Shown here piece by piece: positions 23,340-34,846 of a DNA stretch of 64,000 nucleotides (positions are counted from its first letter, which is position 1; the number at the start of each line of letters is the position of its first letter). The position numbers and the translations under genes are program-made. The DNA is taken from positions 95,943,413 through 96,007,412 of the forward strand of contig OZ018318.1 of the NCBI GenBank assembly GCA_963969495.1, in the 5' to 3' direction. Below the pieces are notes generated by a model that ran no database searches, was not told the DNA's origin, and saw only the letters and a program-made list of their open reading frames with translations. This DNA comes from Ceratothoa steindachneri. Its lineage: Eukaryota; Arthropoda; Malacostraca; Isopoda; Cymothoidae.

Positions 23340-23620
23340 CCCTTTAATTGGATTGCTTTTTGCGGCGATGACACGACAAAGTCTCTGTATAACCTGAGCT
23401 CAAGTAGCACGCAGGGATTCTCCTAATTATTTATCCAGGTAATTTTCCAGGTGGTAGTGGAGAGTTTCCACACCTAAATCTTTTCATTTTGTGCACAAAC
23501 ACGATCCTTTTGTGTTGGGTGGCCTGGATCTTGAAAACTTATCATCGGCCACTATAACTGGATGCAGCGTTTACTCAAGGAGCCGTTGGAGGAACAGCTT
23601 TTTTCTTTTGACTCTTCTTC
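23340..23620 (-). pseudogene. Tc1-like transposase relic (C-terminal half)
   Basis: On the minus strand, a FQDPGHPTQKDRV segment (about 23500-23540) resembles the second catalytic block F-Q-Q-D-N-D-P-K-H-T of Tc1 transposases. It is followed by a segment ending VIQRLCRVIAAK (about 23345-23390) that resembles the L-V-x-S-M-P-R-R-x-x-A-V-I-x-A-K terminus. The middle (third catalytic block) is unreadable. The similarity is short and frame-shifted, so confidence is moderate. No TIRs were found. Confidence 0.5.
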
Positions 23621-23859
23621 TTGAATGAAAGTTTCAGTTCAATTCTTTAGTTTTTTGGGCATTGTCACATGACGCACTTTGGACTCCAAAGCAAGTTGTC
23701 TGGTGCAGCTACTTGGTTGTAGCCTATCTTATTCATCGTGATTTTAAATAGGCTTGGGATTCCGAATGGTAGAGGAGGGGTAATCCTCGCTCTTGCCAGA
23801 CAATTGTAAGGTCTTTTAAGCCCTTTGCTAGCTTTACATCCACTAGATTTACTCACAGT

Positions 23860-24560
23860 GGGTTCAACTTTTTTTCAAATATTGCCCGATGGCTTCCTGC
23901 ATCTATACAGTCACATTTGTAAACAGGTGATATATTTTTATGAATTTACACTTGAGTCCCCAAATCCAATAAATTCTAAAAGAACATATAAGAAAGTAAA
24001 CACATTTAAAATCATTGGTCAAAAGCAGCCCACACTTCGTTTTTCTACCATGTATATACAATGATAAGTACTAATGCTTATTAACTATCTGGTAAGGTAT
24101 CTAATGTTTAGTTTAAACACAGCTTGTATGAATGATCTGCATGTCCATTGCAACCATACAACACGTTCCAAATGTGATTTAAGTTGGTTTCTTATAAACG
24201 GAAATTCACTCTCGATAATGACCTGTCATAAACTCACTTCTCTTCTCTATTGAGTACATGTCACAGTGAAGTGAAATCTTTACATATATGCGAGGGCATT
24301 ATCATGCTTATCGCATCTCAATTTAAGATGAAATTAAGTATGTTAAGTTTAAGTTCTTCTTACTATTTTCATTTCTGAACTGTTTACGGAAGCATTTCTT
24401 CTGGATCCTCTGTATATGGACTGTCATGGCCAAATATTTTTAGAATACTATATTCATTTATAGGTAAAAATTAATACAAAAATCAAACTATTATTTTATT
24501 TGATTATGGCGCTATCATAACTTGAAGTTGAAATATACAAATATTTAGAGCCCAAATCTA
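23860..24560. other. Stretch without recognisable genes
   Basis: Contains the ORF 23825-24064 without any motif; otherwise AT-rich. Confidence 0.45.
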
Positions 24561-25320
24561 TTTTATGAATAAATACATTCAATTGATGCTGTCAGTAAAT
24601 TAATACAATGATGTCTTTTGTTGTTCACGACTGCTTCAATTTATTTTGGCATGCTGGAGAACAAAGTTAAATAATGACGCGCAAATGCATACAAATGGAT
24701 AGTTTCTGCTTATCAACGGCCAGTTTTATTCTTACCCCCAAAATCACTATTGGGCTAAAATCTAGTGAATTGCCGGGCCTAATTCCAAAATGTTTGATGT
24801 TATTTTCAGCAAAGAATTTTTTCATTGATTTTCTTTTGTGACAAGTTAGGCTATTATGCTGAAAAATACATTCTCATGCACAAAATTGTTCGAAGCCATT
24901 AAGAATATGCGCTAATGCAGCAAGATATGGTACGAATTTTAACTCATGAAAGTATTATTTTGCAAAATTATCAGTGCTCTATCTTTCGTAGAAGAGAAGA
25001 GTGTCCAGATGCTTCACCAGGTGCAGGACACAAGACTTAAGAAACTTCTACCCTTTTCTCCTTCTAACAATGGATATTTGAGAAGCTTCAAATAAGGGTA
25101 AGGGAGCTTTATTAGAGAATATGTTCTATACTTCAACAGTCCTTTCTTTATATTTGAAACAAAAGAGGATCTTATCGGTGAGGTTCTTCTTGATGAAATG
25201 AGGTTTCTTTGCAGGTATTTTTGATTTCAGGCCATTTTCAATAAGTCTCCGCCTTACTCTGCCCAGAGCAAGCTTGGCACTAGAAGCAACTCGATTCTTG
25301 AGCTAGGATCTTACCATGAG
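24560..25320 (-). pseudogene. Tc1-like (DD34E) transposase, broken
   Basis: The minus strand reads LIENGLKSKIPAKKPHF (about 25205-25260) and LTDKILFCFKYKE, the end of the DNA-binding region of Tc1 transposases. The catalytic part follows: CHKRKSMKKFFAENNIKHFG (about 24790-24860), PGNSLDFSPI (about 24760) and RIKLAVDKQK. In active family members the first of these starts with Q-H-D-N-A-P-C-H and the second reads P-G-N-S-P-D-L-N-P-I-E-N-L-W. Here the first D and the final E are both replaced, so catalysis is lost in addition to several stops. The element lies 0.2 kb from a mariner-like element on the same strand. Confidence 0.85.
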
Positions 25321-25503
25321 GCAAAATTGATTCACGGAAAGAGTGCATTTTCTAATTATTATTTTTGAAATGCCCTTCTTTTATTAAACTTGCAATAATT
25401 TAAATATTAGAAGAATTATTCCCATTATGTAAAGTTTAAAAACTAATAAAAAAGATAGGTATATATATATATATTTGTGTTGAAACCTTTGGCCATCAAT
25501 GTA

Positions 25504-26732
25504 AAGGGTCTGTTAATAAGGTCGCTCTTTTTTTAAATGTAAATAAAACAAGTTGTGTGTGATAAATGCACTCAATTTATTTCAAATTTTAAAGTACATT
25601 TTATGGTATTAAGTGTGGAATATGAAGTCGTTCAAATGTCCGCCGCGGCTTTGCTCGGTGGAATGTATTCGGAAGGAACAATTTTCGATGACTTTGTCGC
25701 ATAAATCTGGCTGAATTTGCTGGATGGTGTTCGTTATGTTGACTTTGAGGACATTAACTGTTTGCGGTTTATTCGCATAGACTTGCGATTTAATGTAGCC
25801 CCAAATCGCTGGTGCAAAATTGTCTATCGTGGGGGGAGCAGTGTGGCACGTAGCGCCGTCCTGTTGGAACCACATGTCGTCAGTATCCATATCAGGCATA
25901 TAATCCAGTTGGGGACACAATAAATTGCTTATCATCGATCTGTAGGTCTCGTCGTTGACGGTTATGGCAATCTCATCTTCATTCTCAAAAAAATACTGAC
26001 CAATATTTCGGTTAGACGAAAATCTGCACTAAACAGTGACTGTTGGGATGCCAGTGGTGCTGGTGTATCTTATGTGGATTGGTTTCGTCCCAAATCCAAC
26101 AATTTTGCTTGTTCACAAATCCATTCATCCAAAAATGGGCCTCGTAGCTGAAGATGATTTTTTGAGGAAATTTGAGCAACTTTCAACTGCTCTAGAGCCC
26201 CCTAATCAGCGAAAACACGGCGTCGTCTATGGTCGCTCACCTTAAGTTCCTGGGTAAGTTGGAATTTGTACGGGTGCAGACCCAAGTCCCTACGCATAGT
26301 TCGCCAAACTGAAGTCGAAAAAAGGCCAAGCTCTTGTGAACGACGAGAAATTGACTACCTCAGATTTTCCCGTACACTCTCATTTACGGCATCGATGTTT
26401 TCAGCAAACCTTGCGTTTCGGCGAAGTACGGGTGTTGACTGATTGTTGATTGACCCTTTTGCCTTGAATTTGGCCACCAAGCGTCGAACAGTGGACTCGG
26501 CAGGACGATTGTGGCGAGGATAGAAATCGCGTAATGCGCGGAACGTTTGTCGAATGGAGCACTGATTTTGATAATAACATTTGACGATTTGCACACGCTG
26601 TTAACGCTATAACCTTCCATCGTTACTTGCCAAGTACTACTAAACAGTTCAGGGTAAGGTTATCAGATGTCGCTTTAACAACATGGTCACTATCGCCAGA
26701 CAAATCTAGAGCGTCCTTGTTGAAAGACACAT
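25504..26732 (-). mobile_element. Mariner-like element, full length, 1229 bp
   Basis: The left end (AAGGGTCTGTTAATAAGG, 25504 onward) and the reverse complement of the right end (ATGTGTCTTTCAACAAGG, ending at 26732) form imperfect terminal inverted repeats sharing CGCTCT at 25523-25528. Both ends are flanked by TA (25502-25503 and 26733-26734), the target duplication of the Tc1/mariner superfamily. The interior holds one transposase gene on the minus strand. Boundaries are therefore defined to the base. The length is normal for the family. Confidence 0.88.
25609..26622 (-). pseudogene. Mariner-like transposase, catalytically dead
   Basis: The gene starts at ATG 26618-26620. The HTH region reads QCSIRQTFRALRDFYPRHNR and VRRLVAKFKAKGS (26355-26594). 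The first catalytic block should read FSDEAHF but reads FSYEAHF, with the Asp codon changed to TAC (26144-26146). The second block DMWFQQDGATCHTA is intact in the piece 25609-25935. Directly after it the sequence jumps from TIDNFAPAI to WGYIKSQVYANKP, so the third catalytic block (normally a P-L-D-Y-F-L-W motif) has been deleted. The C-terminus SRGGHLNDFIF is present. At least two frameshifts also separate the parts. Confidence 0.88.
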
Positions 26733-26999
26733 TACATTTATTTTTGGCTGTCGTATTTTACAGAAGTTTAAACATATATCGCTGATTCAGGACATCAAAT
26801 ATGCCAAGATCGGACAATAGACATGTTAGTACCATCTGTATTGCTTGCACTAAAAATATATTGTAATTAACTTTTTTCTCTTACTTTAATTTGCCTCGTG
26901 ATCGCATTGATTTTTGAGTAGTTTTAATATACTCCTTTTCTCTCGAAGCTATCAAGGAACGAAATTAGAGCTCGTGCTTTATTCGAAGGAATAAATCAT

Positions 27000-27340
27000 C
27001 TAGCTTTAGTAATTAAACATGCGAACATATAGTAACATAAAATATGGATTCCACTTCACTAAAACTTGCGAATCAGAAATATATAGCTTTAAATGCCGTG
27101 AAATTACTAGCTTCAATTTAAGTAATGGGAAAACCCTGTAATTTACTGTGAATTAAAGTTAAACTTTGAGACCGGATGTAGTGAAATAATTGCAGTTAAG
27201 TTTGGTGAGGTTATTTCGAGTGTAAAGTTTTCGGGTGATTGTGATTTAGGCTTCAATCCGGAGAGCTTAAAACGCAGTGAGTCAACAGTTAGGATTGGCA
27301 CGTTAACAAGATTAACAACGAGAGAGTAGCATATCACGGA
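27000..27340 (+). repeat. Dispersed repeat pair, copy 1
   Basis: The region starting TAATTAAACATGCGAA aligns with 29885-30230 starting TAATTAAATATGCGAA, in the same orientation and diverged by roughly a quarter. Shared landmarks include GGGTGATTGTG/AGGTGATTGAG and GTGAG near the right end. No coding content. Confidence 0.55.
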
Positions 27341-29880
27341 ATTTAGGCAGAGGTATCATTGGGATCAAGAGAAGATGGGTTTATTCTTTCCCAAATTAGG
27401 AGAGTCTGGCTTGTCTCCAATTTAGAGAAGTGTTCTTTCCAAATCAAGTTTAATTCTGGGGAGAGGAGAAGGGAGAATATGTGGGATCTTATCTGTCGAT
27501 GCTAAGAGAAGGTTTGTTTCTCTGTTGCTCTGTTTGACGGGAGCCGCGGTAATGGCCACAATTAGTATCACATAAAAGACTGTACGTTAAAGCAAGTCTT
27601 GTGGGTAAACTTAGGGGCGTTGTCTCCCAAAAATGCCCCTGGTAAAAAAGAGACGCATCCTCTTTTGCCACTTGTGTTTTCATGCACGGTGAGTAGGCTT
27701 GAGAGGTTTGAAGTGATATATTGCAACCTTGTCCTTTTGGAATTAAATATTATACATAATCACTCGGAAAAGTTTTAAGTATGGTTTCTCTAATGGCTCT
27801 TTGGAGCCATTTACTCCAACGAAGAAGGAAGCATAAGTATTGAAATCATTGGGGATGTAGAATTTTATTTCCTCTTTGCTTGTGGTCAAGCCACGGAATC
27901 ATGAGCTCATTCATGTGCCTGGAGGTTGCGAAGATATCCAATGCAGATAATAGTACGCAAGGTGCCTCCGATGAACTCGCCAGCAATTGCAAGCCAACGT
28001 CGATTAAAGATAGGCAGTCTAAGCACTGATATATTCATTTTAAGCGTTACTGAGGTCCTGGAGGACCGGAGGATTGCTTTCACCTAGTGGATATGGGTAG
28101 TAGGCCTCAGATCCACCACTTAGCTTTTGTGGGTCCGGTAGTTTAAGCCTTAGCCAGCTAGTGTCAAGCACTCGCTTAATGTGCTCAATGGTCCTCAAAA
28201 CGAAAGTGTTCTTTTCTATGAGATGACTCGAACTGACGACTGCGAAACGTCTTGATGGTCAATGGCCTGCAAATTATGGCACTAAAAATCCCATGAGAGC
28301 ATGAACGATTGTCTTTATTCCATAGTTACCATGAAAAAGGCTTTCATATAGTGCGTAAATCAAGTAGGCATTAACTTAGCAGTGGGGGAGCAATCCTTCT
28401 CAATCCAAGGGAGCATTTTTGGGTCGTTCAGATGGTAGGGAATATGCAAAGACAGTTTTAACGGGTGTCGCTGTACCTTAAACTAGTGGCATTGTACATA
28501 CTTGAAAGTTCATCAAAGGACGTCTTTGTTGATCTCACTCCAATTGAACATAGAAAAATATGCCTTTCAAAGAGTTTTAATCACTGTAAGACAAATAAGG
28601 TGCAGGGCAGTATTGAATCCATCCAGGAAGCTACTGGAATTTATAGCCTTGGTTTCCATTAAGAGAATTCGTAATGATGTGGGAATTTCAGGAGTCAAAT
28701 AAATCATATGAAAATTTGAGTGAACTGGGGCGCTCAAGTAAGCTGGTGATTTCTGAATCATTATGCGTGTTTGAAATTGCCTGATAATTTATGTCCATTT
28801 TTAGTTGTTCTCTTTCGGCTATAGATAGGCAATAAATAGTGTCTGCTATGCTTTTATCTTCCCCCTATATCTCATCCCCGCCAAGAAACGAGAGATGTTT
28901 AGTTTACCTTAAAAGAAAAAGTAGCAACGCATTTGCACTTTTCAAAATGGTTGTGGTAATAGTACGCGTCTTTAACCCTCCTATTAAGGCAATTGGAGTG
29001 ACAGAGGTAAAATAAGTGGCGGTGAGTTTATGGCATTAGTACACATATGAGTGGCTTGATGATGGATGAAATTTCACATCTTATAAGGTCCAATTCGCTC
29101 AGCGTGTGGAGTAGCTTACTGCGGGTAACGACAAGTTGACAAGGGTATCGAGTACTTTTGCTACCTCGAGAGGCTTGCGGGATTTTGGTTGGGAAATACC
29201 TGATGCATTTGAGTGGGGAACACTGCAATATACCGCTTGTCTAAGAGCGTTGTTGATGGAAGTGCAAAATGAATCAGAAAGTGACTTCATTGCCCTCAGG
29301 TTTTCCCGTTTTTCCTGACGGCAAACTCTTCCTTGGTCAGGATCTCCCTGAGAAGTTGGTGAGTGTGGTTGAATGGTCGTCTTCATACCTCCTGCTTGAT
29401 AACCTCGTATCACCCTGTAACTGGAAGGCGAATCATTATTTCAGTTATAATAGCTGGGGAAATAATTACTTGGTAAGAAAATGATCATGTACGCATATTT
29501 CTTGTGGCCACTGACAGATGTATTAATCAAAATGGCATCACAATCTCTTAACTCATAACTCTGGGTTACTTTCTTCTAAAAGGATGAAGTTAATCGGAGT
29601 TCCTCGATTTGAGAGCTAGTAGATTCCTAGATAGGTTTCATCTCATATAAGTATTATTATTGGTTCCTGGCAAAGCAGCGGATTCGGAACACTAAATGTG
29701 TAGGCACCATTGGCAGAGTTTGCAGTTAACTATATGAGAGTAGGCAATTTTTACTTCTGTTTGATTCTCATCCAGATTGGATTGAGTTTTGAAGAAGTTT
29801 AATGCACAACATTCTACTAATGAAGGTTTCAAAGAAAAAGATTAGCTTTTTAAGTGTATTACAAGGAATAATAAATTTAA
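27341..29880. other. Unresolved region, balanced composition
   Basis: This 2.5-kb region has higher G+C than its flanks and several ORFs of 60-104 codons (largest 29099-29413 on the minus strand), but none carries a domain I recognise and stops are frequent in all frames. It may be a decayed element of an unfamiliar type, bracketed by the repeat pair 27000-27340 and 29885-30230. Confidence 0.35.
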
Positions 29881-29884
29881 CTAA

Positions 29885-30230
29885 ATTAATTAAATATGCG
29901 AAAGTATAATAACACATACAAGATGGAATTCAATTCAGTAAAAAAATGCTACTGTGAATGCATGAACTTTATTAGGTTAAATTTAAGGAATGCGAAAACA
30001 ATATAACTATTTGCGATTAAAAATTATGATATACATCATATGTTAAAGTTTGAGAACACCAGACATCAGAAATGGTCTTTAAATTCAATAAAGTTACACG
30101 CGTAAATCTTGATAGGTGATTGAGACCAGAGTTAGAATCTCCGAGCTGGAAATATAGTGAGGTAGCGATCAGGAGCAGCTCTTCATAATCTTTTCCAATT
30201 AGAGAGGAGGAGGTTTTGGAGTTTAGGCAG
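29885..30230 (+). repeat. Dispersed repeat pair, copy 2
   Basis: Partner of 27000-27340, direct orientation, about 2.9 kb apart. Confidence 0.55.
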
Positions 30231-31730
30231 CATGAATCCCTGGACTGTTCTGAAATTACCTGGGTAAATTTGATGGAATATTTCTCTCCACAAGATATTT
30301 AAACTATTCTCCTTACTGGGGTAGTCTGGAATAGCCCTTATTTGGAGTTTTCCGTTCCCATCCACTTTACTTCTGCGGGACAAAGAATAGGAATTCTAAA
30401 TCCTCTTCTCTAGAGAGCCGAATAGATTTGTGTCTCTGCCATTTACTTCAGCAAAATCGAAAAGCTCGCCGGGAAGCTTGCTTTGGTTACCCGGGAGGGC
30501 CAGCGTACGTTAGTGAGAGTAGTTTGGGTAAAAAGAGTAAGACGAGGGATGGTGGATATTTCTTAAAGCAAGGAATAGGAAGAATGTTTAATTATTTTGA
30601 TTAGATACCATCATATCTTATTTTCTTTCTAAAAGAGCAGGTATTAAGTAATGAATGAGCTGAGAGAATGAACATTTTTTTTTATATATTTTCATGATCG
30701 TATTTCTCTCCAGTTATGTTTTTTGGATAACCATATTTCAGCAAATCAGATTTATTCCAAGATGAACATAAATTAAATAGGAACATTAATTAAAGTAACT
30801 CATATCGTCGTCTAAATCATTATTAAAAATAACATTATTTGACCACATTAATATTTTGGGGAAATACTGTATATTGGAATGCATAAATTTCCGAGTTTCA
30901 GCTTCAAACTAAAATTAATTGCAAGAAAACATTTCTAACAAATATTTGAATTTTGTACATTAATGGTTAAGACACCTATAGAATTAATTTCGGTATATAT
31001 TCGGTATATATTGGGGGGTGGGGGACTTAGCCAAGTGTAAACAGCGCTTTTGATTACACCGAATTTAAGCCACATTAGGTCTGCTCTAGGAAGAGTATTA
31101 TACGCTGCACATACCTTCATCCAGATCCCACCAAAAAGAGGAGGTTGCTACTAAGAATAATTTGCATCTTAACTGAGAGTAGATCGATGTAAACTCTTAC
31201 TAATTTCTTCTCTATTTTTAGGATGTTTAGAAAGTACATGCAGTCTTAACTCTTGGAATCCATAACATATTGTCTAATGTCTGCAAGATTTAAGAATCAG
31301 TGGAATGTTTGAGATAGAAGAGATTATTAATATTATCAGAATATTATTTATTAACTTGCGTATTTCATATAAGTATTAAAAGACAAACCTAATATCTACA
31401 GAACATCATCCATTGGCGAATGTAAGTTCTCAGAAAATGGTAGGCTTATTGGAAAATTATGAATAAATATTAATAATTTATAGGTGGATGGAAATATAAT
31501 TAATAACATACCTTACTTTTATTTAAAATTCTTGCTATATGGGCAGAATTGCAGAAACTAGAATGCCGTCACTCCCTTCCCTACCCTCTTATTCTTATGC
31601 GTTAAAATGATACAAGAAATTCGATCTTGAATAATTACTAATTCAATTAAGGAATCTGGACTGAGCAGTGACACATAGGGGTAGGTAAAAAAGGCAGGCA
31701 TCACATCGCCTACGGTCGTGTATCCACGCA
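30231..31730. other. Stretch without recognisable genes
   Basis: AT-rich, short ORFs only; a G-run lies at about 31012-31024. Confidence 0.45.
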
Positions 31731-31732
31731 TT

Positions 31733-31842
31733 ACTCTTCTCTCTTTCTAACTCTCTTACTCTCTTTCCTTCTCCCTGTCTATATATCTCTCTTTCTCTCT
31801 CACTCTCTTTCCTTATCTCTATCTATCTCTCTGTCTCATTGA
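31733..31842. repeat. CT-rich microsatellite
   Basis: Interrupted (CT)n with TCTCTTTC and TATC units from about 31733 to 31842. Confidence 0.85.
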
Positions 31843-32112
31843 CAACATTCATTCTAACTCAGTTTCGCCACCTGGAATAGAGACTCGTTTACTTTCACGT
31901 GCATAAAATTACCACGACTGGCTCTTCAACACTAAGAGCTACTAATTATTAAATTCTCTGTAACAATAAGCTCTAAATAGTCTTGGTACGAGTATGTGAC
32001 ACTCTCTATGGAAGACTGACGTCATTTATAACTTGATTTCTATCAACACTTACCGAGAATTCCGTCAAGGTCATTTTTATAGTCGTTAAAAAAAAATCAA
32101 TCTTGCTTTCGA

Positions 32113-32640
32113 ATGCATCTCAAATTCCGCTTGACAAATCTAAAAACATTCCAGCACAAACGCAAGGAAGTTCAGAATCATAGGGGCAAACTACGACCCA
32201 ATAGAGATATTATTTCAAAAAGAAACTTCACTACGAAGACAAAGAGATGTCAGCTTACTGTTATCTTTACTGCCGTTACGCTCAGCCTCACCGAGTATGG
32301 AACCTGCACTAGTTATTGCAATGAATAATGGTACCTATAAAAACAATTGCCAAAATACACACGCAAGTTGCTTTGACACACAATGGCCGAGTTCCTTCTA
32401 AATTACTATTCAGAAGCAAAGACGACGGTTTCCTTGAAGCTCTCAAAGACATTGCTTGGGAACTCCGGAACTCAGAACTCCCAACCCTTCTAAATTCTCT
32501 TTCATACCTTAATTCCAGCTTACGGCCACTCCTGTCGGAATAACAATTACATCTTTGGGATCTCTTCTTCTGGGAGTATGTATAGGTATCTTTTCACCTC
32601 TTTTTATCTAGGGGATGCAATCAATCCGCATCCCCCGTCT
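32113..32640 (+). other. Two adjoining ORFs with possible membrane tail
   Basis: Two ORFs meet at 32328 (32113-32328 and 32328-32543, overlapping by one base). The second ends LNSLSYLNSSLRPLLSE. In another frame immediately downstream (about 32537-32610) there are about 24 hydrophobic residues, ITITSLGSLLLGVCIGIF, then a stop. A stem followed by a single membrane anchor would fit the C-terminus of an envelope-like protein of an LTR retroelement, and a GC-rich, LTR-like block follows at 33.2 kb. I see no diagnostic motif, so this remains a suggestion. No function is assigned. Confidence 0.25.
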
Positions 32641-33236
32641 TTTCTTTCGTTACTCGTATGCGCTTGATTAAATTATGGTCAGCTCCTCGAATGCCTCCAT
32701 TTTTAAATGACTATGAAAACTTATCAGGTTAGGTTTACTTTCTTATTACATGTAAAAAAATTGCTCCACAAACTATATACCAGACGCATTCGCTATTGGT
32801 TCTTTTTCATTGAAAAATATATGTACTTATTATAGGGGCCGATTTTCTTCAGCATTTCTAAATCATCATTGATTTGCAAGCACGTGATCTAAAAGATCCT
32901 CGCCCAGATGCCTTATATAAGGCTCAACCATTTTATGTGTTCGGCTATCCCTCTAACCATTAGGATGAATAGCAAGTTAAACAGTCAAACATTTTACTTC
33001 TCACCCCACGAATCAAGCCCAATATGCAACCTACTTTTATTGTTCCCTGACTTAAGCCCCTACCCACCTGGTTAACAGACTAGTTAAACACAGCACGAAA
33101 TATTAGCTACAAACAACCTTATCTCTCCTTTATAGACCACACCGACCAGTGCGCGTGGATATAAAAGTCACCAATGGAAAGTTTAGAAATATTGAAAGAT
33201 ATATTATTATTTGTCAATAAATTCTACAGTCACCTA
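32641..33236. other. Stretch with TATA-like motifs, no gene
   Basis: Contains the palindrome CCTTATATAAGG (about 32911-32922), GGATATAAAAG (about 33158-33168) and AATAAATTC near 33216. These could be LTR promoter and polyadenylation signals, but no second LTR copy is present to prove it. Confidence 0.3.
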
Positions 33237-34040
33237 ACGGACCTTGAAGGGGGTGGAGATGACATCTCCACACTCGGCTTGAGCGAGCTAGTGGGCCTCT
33301 TGTCTTAAAAGGTCACCAGATGCGGGCCTCTTGTCGTAAGTAAGTCACCGACCGAACTTCGAGGGGGAGGGCGGAATGACTTCTCCACACTCGGGTTGAG
33401 CAAGGTAATGGGCCTCTTGTCGTAAGAAATAACCAGAAAAACTTCAGGGGATGGCTTCTCTAATCCTTGATCCGAAGGCGAATGAGAAAGGCTGACGTTG
33501 GCTCACGAGACTCTACTCCTCAACCCGAAGACATGGGGGGCGATGTCTAGCTCTTTACCGGCTTGCGACCGTCACTCACACTTCTTGGGAGAGAGCTCAT
33601 TGAAGTGCACTCCTTCGGGGAAGTTGCGTATAACCAAATATGTCTTTACTCGGGGAGCGGGTGCATATATACCCGAAGTACTTCAAAACGGGAAGAGATT
33701 GAGTCCTTCTTTAACCTTCGTTATCGGGCGTGACAACCCGAGCGTCTCTTTGCGGCGTAGTGTCAAATTCAGGGATTAGCGGGCCACACGAGTGACCAGC
33801 GGTGGGAGCCATAAACAGGATTTATGCTGAGTCTACAAAGCAGTCTTCTTACCCGAAGACAGGGGGAAGGTTAAGACGACCGGAAGAAAGCTTTGGTGAG
33901 AATTTCACGAGACCTGGCGGCGGTTCAACCGAGGGAGAAGTCAGAAGGGAGGGGGTTGGAGAAACGGCTCGTTTTCTCTCTCCGAGATACTGTCTTAGTA
34001 GGTTGGGGAATAATATTACTCAAAGGGGATTCCTCCAAAC
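33237..34040. repeat. GC-rich LTR-like block with internal tandem repeat
   Basis: About 0.8 kb of GC-rich DNA in an AT-rich setting. A unit of about 110 bp occurs at least twice (33243-33350 and 33360-33440). It is marked by TTCTCCACACTCGG-like sequence, TTGAGC-AG-TA-TGGGCCTC and TTGTCGTAAG, with a partial third GGGCCTCTTGTCGTAAG at 33325. CCGAAG and its complement recur through the rest. ORFs here (33498-33779, 33802-34062) lack motifs. It is probably part of an LTR or leader of a retroelement. Confidence 0.45.
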
Positions 34041-34089
34041 AATATATTGCAAAGCTTTTTAGCCAAATGAGCTAAGCAGGTGTAACCAC

Positions 34090-34680
34090 TTTGGCGTCAA
34101 AATTTTGGCGGATACTTTACGAAAAAGTTTTCAAGGCAAGAAGACTTCAAATAAGCTTTTTTTCACCAAGAAATACCATAAGGACACACTCTAAATTTGT
34201 AAGAAAGGAAGAGAATGGTATTTTGAAAATTTGGGCAAGCTTTATCTTAGTTGGAAAAAATGGAAGCGCTTTAATGCGTCCTATTTCGGGTACACGGTAA
34301 AGCATAAGGACGCCCTCCATGCATGACTCTGTTTCTGATATAAGGGAACTGGAGCATTAACAATTTGTCCAAAAACCATGCCATGAACTCAGAATGATAC
34401 CAAAACCTGCTTTATCAACATCTTTTGCTAACAGTTAAGGACCAATTTTGAGATGATAACTCTATTTGTCGGAAATAACTAAGTTCTTGGCTGAAAATAA
34501 CATCGAGCCTTTGTGATCGTGGCCTTGGAATTTGGTAGATCTGAACCCAACAGAGAACCTCCGTTCGATAATCAGAGTGGCATTTAAAAAGAGAAGCCAT
34601 CCAAGGATTAGAAATTGCGGGTGCTTATTTGAAAAATGGATCAATATTGATTAAAATATCATAATACATTTGGTCTTCAG
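34090..34680 (+). pseudogene. Tc1-like (DD34E) transposase, broken
   Basis: The plus strand carries FWRILYEKVFKARRLQISFF (about 34101-34160), matching the linker after the helix-turn-helix of Tc1 transposases, then R-T-H-S-K-F-V-like residues. In the catalytic part it carries KFLAENNIEPL (about 34480-34510), NLVDLNPTENLRSIIRVAFK (about 34528-34590) with the third catalytic Glu in NPTENL retained, and a tail RIRNCGCLFEKW. The second catalytic block is unreadable and the frames change at least twice. It is of a different subfamily from the copy at 24.6-25.3 kb, and on the opposite strand. Confidence 0.83.
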
Positions 34681-34846
34681 CATGAAAAAACGAATTTAAA
34701 CAGTCTTTAACGGCTATTTTTTGCATATTTTTCTTTCAAATAATTTTAGAACCATAGGAAAACACAAAGCAACTTTTGATTAGTTAAATAATTTTCTTAT
34801 TAGAAATAATAATAGTACCGGGAATTTGCCTATGACTTAACCACAT

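Noticed and set aside
29099..29413. 104-codon minus-strand ORF considered as a host gene
   Set aside because: No recognisable domain, no start or splice context, and stops resume at once on both sides.
32911..32922. Palindrome CCTTATATAAGG considered as a promoter or CArG-type site
   Set aside because: Spacing does not fit a CArG box and no gene follows; kept only as a remark on the region.
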